Source of the DNA: Tetragenococcus halophilus
GTDB lineage: Bacteria; Bacillota; Bacilli; Lactobacillales; Enterococcaceae
NCBI RefSeq assembly: GCF_021474685.1
Contig: NZ_JAKEIT010000002.1
Coordinates: 1-64,000, forward strand
DNA length: 64,000 nucleotides
Direction: 5' to 3'
Position 1 is the stretch's first letter. Each line of letters starts with the position of its first letter. Below the pieces are notes generated by a model that was not told where the DNA came from, made no database searches, and saw only the letters and a program-made list of their open reading frames with translations. Shown piece by piece: positions 61,895-64,000 of the stretch. The translations under genes were made by a program, and so were the position numbers.

Positions 61895-61927
61895 AGCCCC
61901 GTCACTCCGACAGGGCTTTTTTACGTT
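61893..61927 (+). terminator. Terminator of the TAC operon
   Basis: AAAGCCCCGTC pairs with GACAGGGCTTTTTT. It overlaps the 3' end of the convergent, IS-split phage gene. Confidence 0.9.
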
Positions 61928-61966
61928 CTTCGATTAATTGTTCTAGTTCCTCAATATCTTCTAATG

Positions 61967-63589
61967 TGGCTTTATTTGAATTTACCCAAAAAATTTAAGT
62001 ACGCCAGTTAAAGATAAAACCGCGTCGTTATCCCCAGTGGAAAACCGGGAACGGACGCGGTTTTTGGATATCCACAGATTGAAATCTGTGGATAAAAATC
62101 GCCCTACGCTATGTTATGATGAAGTCGACAAAAACAAACCATAAATAACGAAAGGCTGGGTTTATTATATCATGAACACAACAGATAAAACAGACATCTA
62201 TCAAACGAAACGAGACCTCGTTCAATTTACTGAAAAATTAGCAATGGGCATGTCCCAACCTGATCGGAAATTTTTGTTAGATATGATCTATGGGCTCATC
62301 AAAAGTCGTTCTCCTATCCTCACCGAAATTGCACGTACTTTGGAAGAAGACACGCGTCTGCTTTATACCGTGAAACGTCTTTCCAATCGTGCCGCGGCTT
62401 TTTCGGATTTCTCTCGTTTGGAACAGAATTATTTAAATGCGATCCAACCACAACTTCGTGACGACATGTATGTGATCGTAGATAACTCCGACATTACGAA
62501 ACCCTTTGATCAACAGTTTGAATACTTACAGCGGGTTTATGATGGTTCTCGTGGGGGCACCGAAAAAGGATACATGTCGGCCAATATGGCCATTGCTTCT
62601 ACAAAAAAGAAGCACCCCATTCCTGTTTATTCTCATTTATTTTCCGCGGCTGAAGAATATTTTGACAGTACCAATGTCGAAACCTACAAAGGACTCAATA
62701 AAGTGCAGAGACTCTTCGGAGACAAAACTTATACGCTTGTCATGGATCGCGGCTACGACAGTAATGACATTTATCAATTTATGCATAAGCAAAAGAGTCG
62801 TTTTATTGTTCGACTCCAAGATCAACGTTATTTAAAATATCAAAATAAAAATTTCCTTGTGCCGGAACTTGCGCACCGTCGTAAAGGAAAAATTGCCATG
62901 ACATCCACGATTAAAGGCGAAAAATATCAGTTGAAAATTTCTCATATCAATGTAGAATTGCCTTGTTTACCCAAAGTCCCTCTTCGGATGGTGGTGGTTT
63001 ATGGCTACGGCCAAAAACCTATGAAACTATTGACCAACCAACTCATCGAAAGCAAAGAGGATGTTTTATCCATTGTCAAAGGATATATCACACGTTGGCG
63101 AATAGAAGAACTTTTTCGTGTACAAAAACAAGAATATCACTTGGAACAGGTGCGGACATTAAATTTCAATAGTTTACGTTTGATCTATCGACTAGTGAAT
63201 GATTTAATCGGACATCATACGCTTTTATTGGAAAAAGAACATACCTATACCAAGCAAGTGCTTCATCGATCGAAAGCGCTTTTTGATGAATCAAAGATTC
63301 GTTTTAAGCTATATCGTTTAATACGAGGATTGGCCGAGATCTTAAAATATGACCGCACCGGGATCTATGCCTATAAAAAAGTGAAGCGACGGCCACCTTG
63401 TCGACAACTTACTTTAGCTGTGTGAACAAGGAACGAAATATTTTAAAAAACGCATGTCATGCATGCGTGCTATTTGCGTGTCCGAAAACAGCTTAGCCGG
63501 ACCAAAAAAGATAAACGTTACGTTAAAAAGAAAAAATAACGTCCTTTTTTACTTCCTCCATGTAAATTGGGTAAATTCAAATGGCTTTA
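61967..63589 (+). mobile_element. IS4-superfamily insertion sequence (ISPepr1-like?), 1,607 bp, with 8-bp target duplication
   Basis: The element spans 61,975-63,581. Perfect 15-bp ends TTTGAATTTACCCAA (61,975-61,989) and its complement (63,567-63,581). The direct repeat TGGCTTTA flanks it (61,967-61,974 and 63,582-63,589). Near the left end two strong hairpins (AACCGCGTC/GACGCGGTT and TATCCACAGATT/AATCTGTGGATA) could block outside transcription. The subgroup name is tentative, from transposase style, size and the 8-bp duplication. Confidence 0.92.
62172..63425 (+). CDS. DDE transposase of the IS
   Basis: A 417-residue transposase. First Asp in YVIVDNSDITKPF (about 103), second in LVMDRGYDSNDIYQF (about 194), Glu in YITRWRIEELFRVQKQEY (about 315-332), the Y-R-E-type signature. 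It appears intact. Ribosome binding site weak; ATG 62172. Confidence 0.92.
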   Translation: MNTTDKTDIYQTKRDLVQFTEKLAMGMSQPDRKFLLDMIYGLIKSRSPILTEIARTLEEDTRLLYTVKRLSNRAAAFSDFSRLEQNYLNAIQPQLRDDMYVIVDNSDITKPFDQQFEYLQRVYDGSRGGTEKGYMSANMAIASTKKKHPIPVYSHLFSAAEEYFDSTNVETYKGLNKVQRLFGDKTYTLVMDRGYDSNDIYQFMHKQKSRFIVRLQDQRYLKYQNKNFLVPELAHRRKGKIAMTSTIKGEKYQLKISHINVELPCLPKVPLRMVVVYGYGQKPMKLLTNQLIESKEDVLSIVKGYITRWRIEELFRVQKQEYHLEQVRTLNFNSLRLIYRLVNDLIGHHTLLLEKEHTYTKQVLHRSKALFDESKIRFKLYRLIRGLAEILKYDRTGIYAYKKVKRRPPCRQLTLAV

Positions 63590-63727
63590 CTATTGATAAA
63601 GGATTTAGCTGTTCTTTTAGATGTCATATAGTTACGGTGTTTTTTCTTGTCTTCATCTTCATTTATTCTCTTACGATATTCACGATTTGCACGTAATTGC
63701 GCCTCAGAAGTTTTCTTTTCTGTCATC

Positions 63728-63886
63728 TTACTCTACCTTCTTTCTACTATAAAAAAGTATATAAACAGTGTTTACAATAACGGAGAAAGTCCCCCAGTCA
63801 CTAGAAGCTTTGTTGGTAACTAGCACAATGATTGTCGCGATGTTAAAAAGTAACAGAGCTATTAAGGTTATTTTCTTTCTATTCAT
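63728..63886 (-). CDS. Small two-helix membrane protein, prophage/mobile region
   Basis: A 52-residue protein from ATG 63886: MNRKKITLIALLLFNIATII then a polar turn NKASSDWG and a second hydrophobic segment ending SRKKVE. It ends just before the start of the IS-split gene, so the two formed an operon. Not in any family I can name; it could be a small membrane effector or holin-like protein. Confidence 0.5.
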   Translation of the reverse strand: MNRKKITLIALLLFNIATIIVLVTNKASSDWGTFSVIVNTVYILFYSRKKVE

Positions 63887-63934
63887 AATCATGATATAAT
63901 TTAGATGAAGAGGAGGTTCACCTCCCCGCCTTGG

Positions 63935-64000
63935 CTACTTGTCTTTGTCTTTCAGCAATTCTTGTAAAACCTTTGCGCTGGTTAGAATCGCTAAGACGAT
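63935..64000 (-). CDS. C-terminal end of a small holin-like (type I toxin-like) peptide, cut by the window edge
   Basis: On the minus strand the last 21 codons read IVLAILTSAKVLQELLKDKDK and stop. A hydrophobic helix with a short Lys/Asp tail is typical of putative holin-like toxins of Lactobacillales. A hairpin (GGAGGT/ACCTCC, 63,911-63,925) follows. Start and most of the peptide lie outside the window. Confidence 0.4.
   Translation of the reverse strand: MVLAILTSAKVLQELLKDKDK

Larger units (their letters stand above)
61902..63726 (-). pseudogene. Small phage gene split by the IS
   Basis: Removing the IS and one 8-bp duplication restores one continuous frame from ATG 63726 to 61,902. It reads MTEKKTSEAQLRANREYRK at the start and INSKATLEDIEELEQLIEERKKALSE at the end, with Ser-Lys-Ala at the junction. 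The product is a charged helical protein of about 68 residues, of the kind often found in phages and plasmids of this group. Function unknown; disrupted by the insertion. Confidence 0.85.

Noticed and set aside
55842-61904. attL/attR pair of the prophage
   Set aside because: I could not find a second copy of the tRNA-Gly 3' end in the window; the similar CCCCGTCAC at 61,897 belongs to a terminator.
63454-63696. 80-residue protein on the plus strand at the right end of the second IS
   Set aside because: It crosses the IS boundary and the antisense of the split phage gene; the minus-strand reading is restored exactly by removing the IS.

Overview
The window is AT-rich Firmicutes DNA. Gene content and order (Rex, IreB-RuvX-DUF1292, a T-box-controlled MetQ, CoaB/CoaC with PanT, many PTS operons, an Opu glycine-betaine transporter) point to Lactobacillales, most likely Enterococcaceae. 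Tetragenococcus is my best guess from protein style and the osmoprotectant transporter; this is inference, since no search was run.

Layout. 0-7 kb: an AbrB/PIN toxin-antitoxin pair with two operators, an orphan ribbon-helix-helix antitoxin, a core-binding-domain protein, a flavin disulfide-type oxidoreductase, a DUF4143 ATPase behind two palindromes, and an amino-acid ABC substrate-binding protein and permease without an ATPase. 6.56-7.94 kb: an IS4-type element inserted in that operon's terminator. 8-10 kb: a glucose/maltose-superfamily PTS EIICB with an early in-frame TGA. 10.9-21.3 kb: a restriction island with a complete type I system (hsdM, hsdS, a tyrosine recombinase, an inverted silent hsdS, hsdR), a membrane protein and an Mrr-like nuclease. 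Long inverted repeats in the two hsdS genes and the recombinase between them indicate specificity switching by inversion.

22.8-36.6 kb: two sugar-alcohol modules. The first has a split transketolase, a galactitol-type PTS and a zinc dehydrogenase, behind a TTGACA/cre promoter region. The second has a LevR-like sigma-54 activator (apparently starting at ATT), a sigma-54 promoter, a mannose-type PTS, a ribulose-phosphate-3-epimerase homologue and a mannitol-1-phosphate-dehydrogenase homologue. A degraded and an intact copy of an ECF S-component/nucleoside-hydrolase pair flank the second module. The intact copy follows a preQ1-I-like riboswitch, suggesting queuosine/queuine salvage.

38.5-55.7 kb: chromosomal housekeeping genes: pantothenate/CoA genes, alanine dehydrogenase, an ABC-F protein, rex, ireB-ruvX-DUF1292, metQ, a DAO-family oxidoreductase and the opuA betaine transporter. 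Two tandem structured repeats lie at 42.6-42.9 kb.

55.8-64 kb: tRNA-Gly(CCC) followed by a decayed prophage: frameshifted integrase, CI-repressor tail joined to a broken amidase, broken GH25 lysozyme, and a small phage gene split by an IS with a clear target duplication. Inside it lies an intact three-gene operon (60,553-61,894) that I read as a toxin-antitoxin-SecB-chaperone (TAC) system resembling CmdTAC: an ADP-ribosyltransferase-like toxin, a small antitoxin with an aromatic tail and a SecB-like chaperone. It is the most interesting feature of the window.
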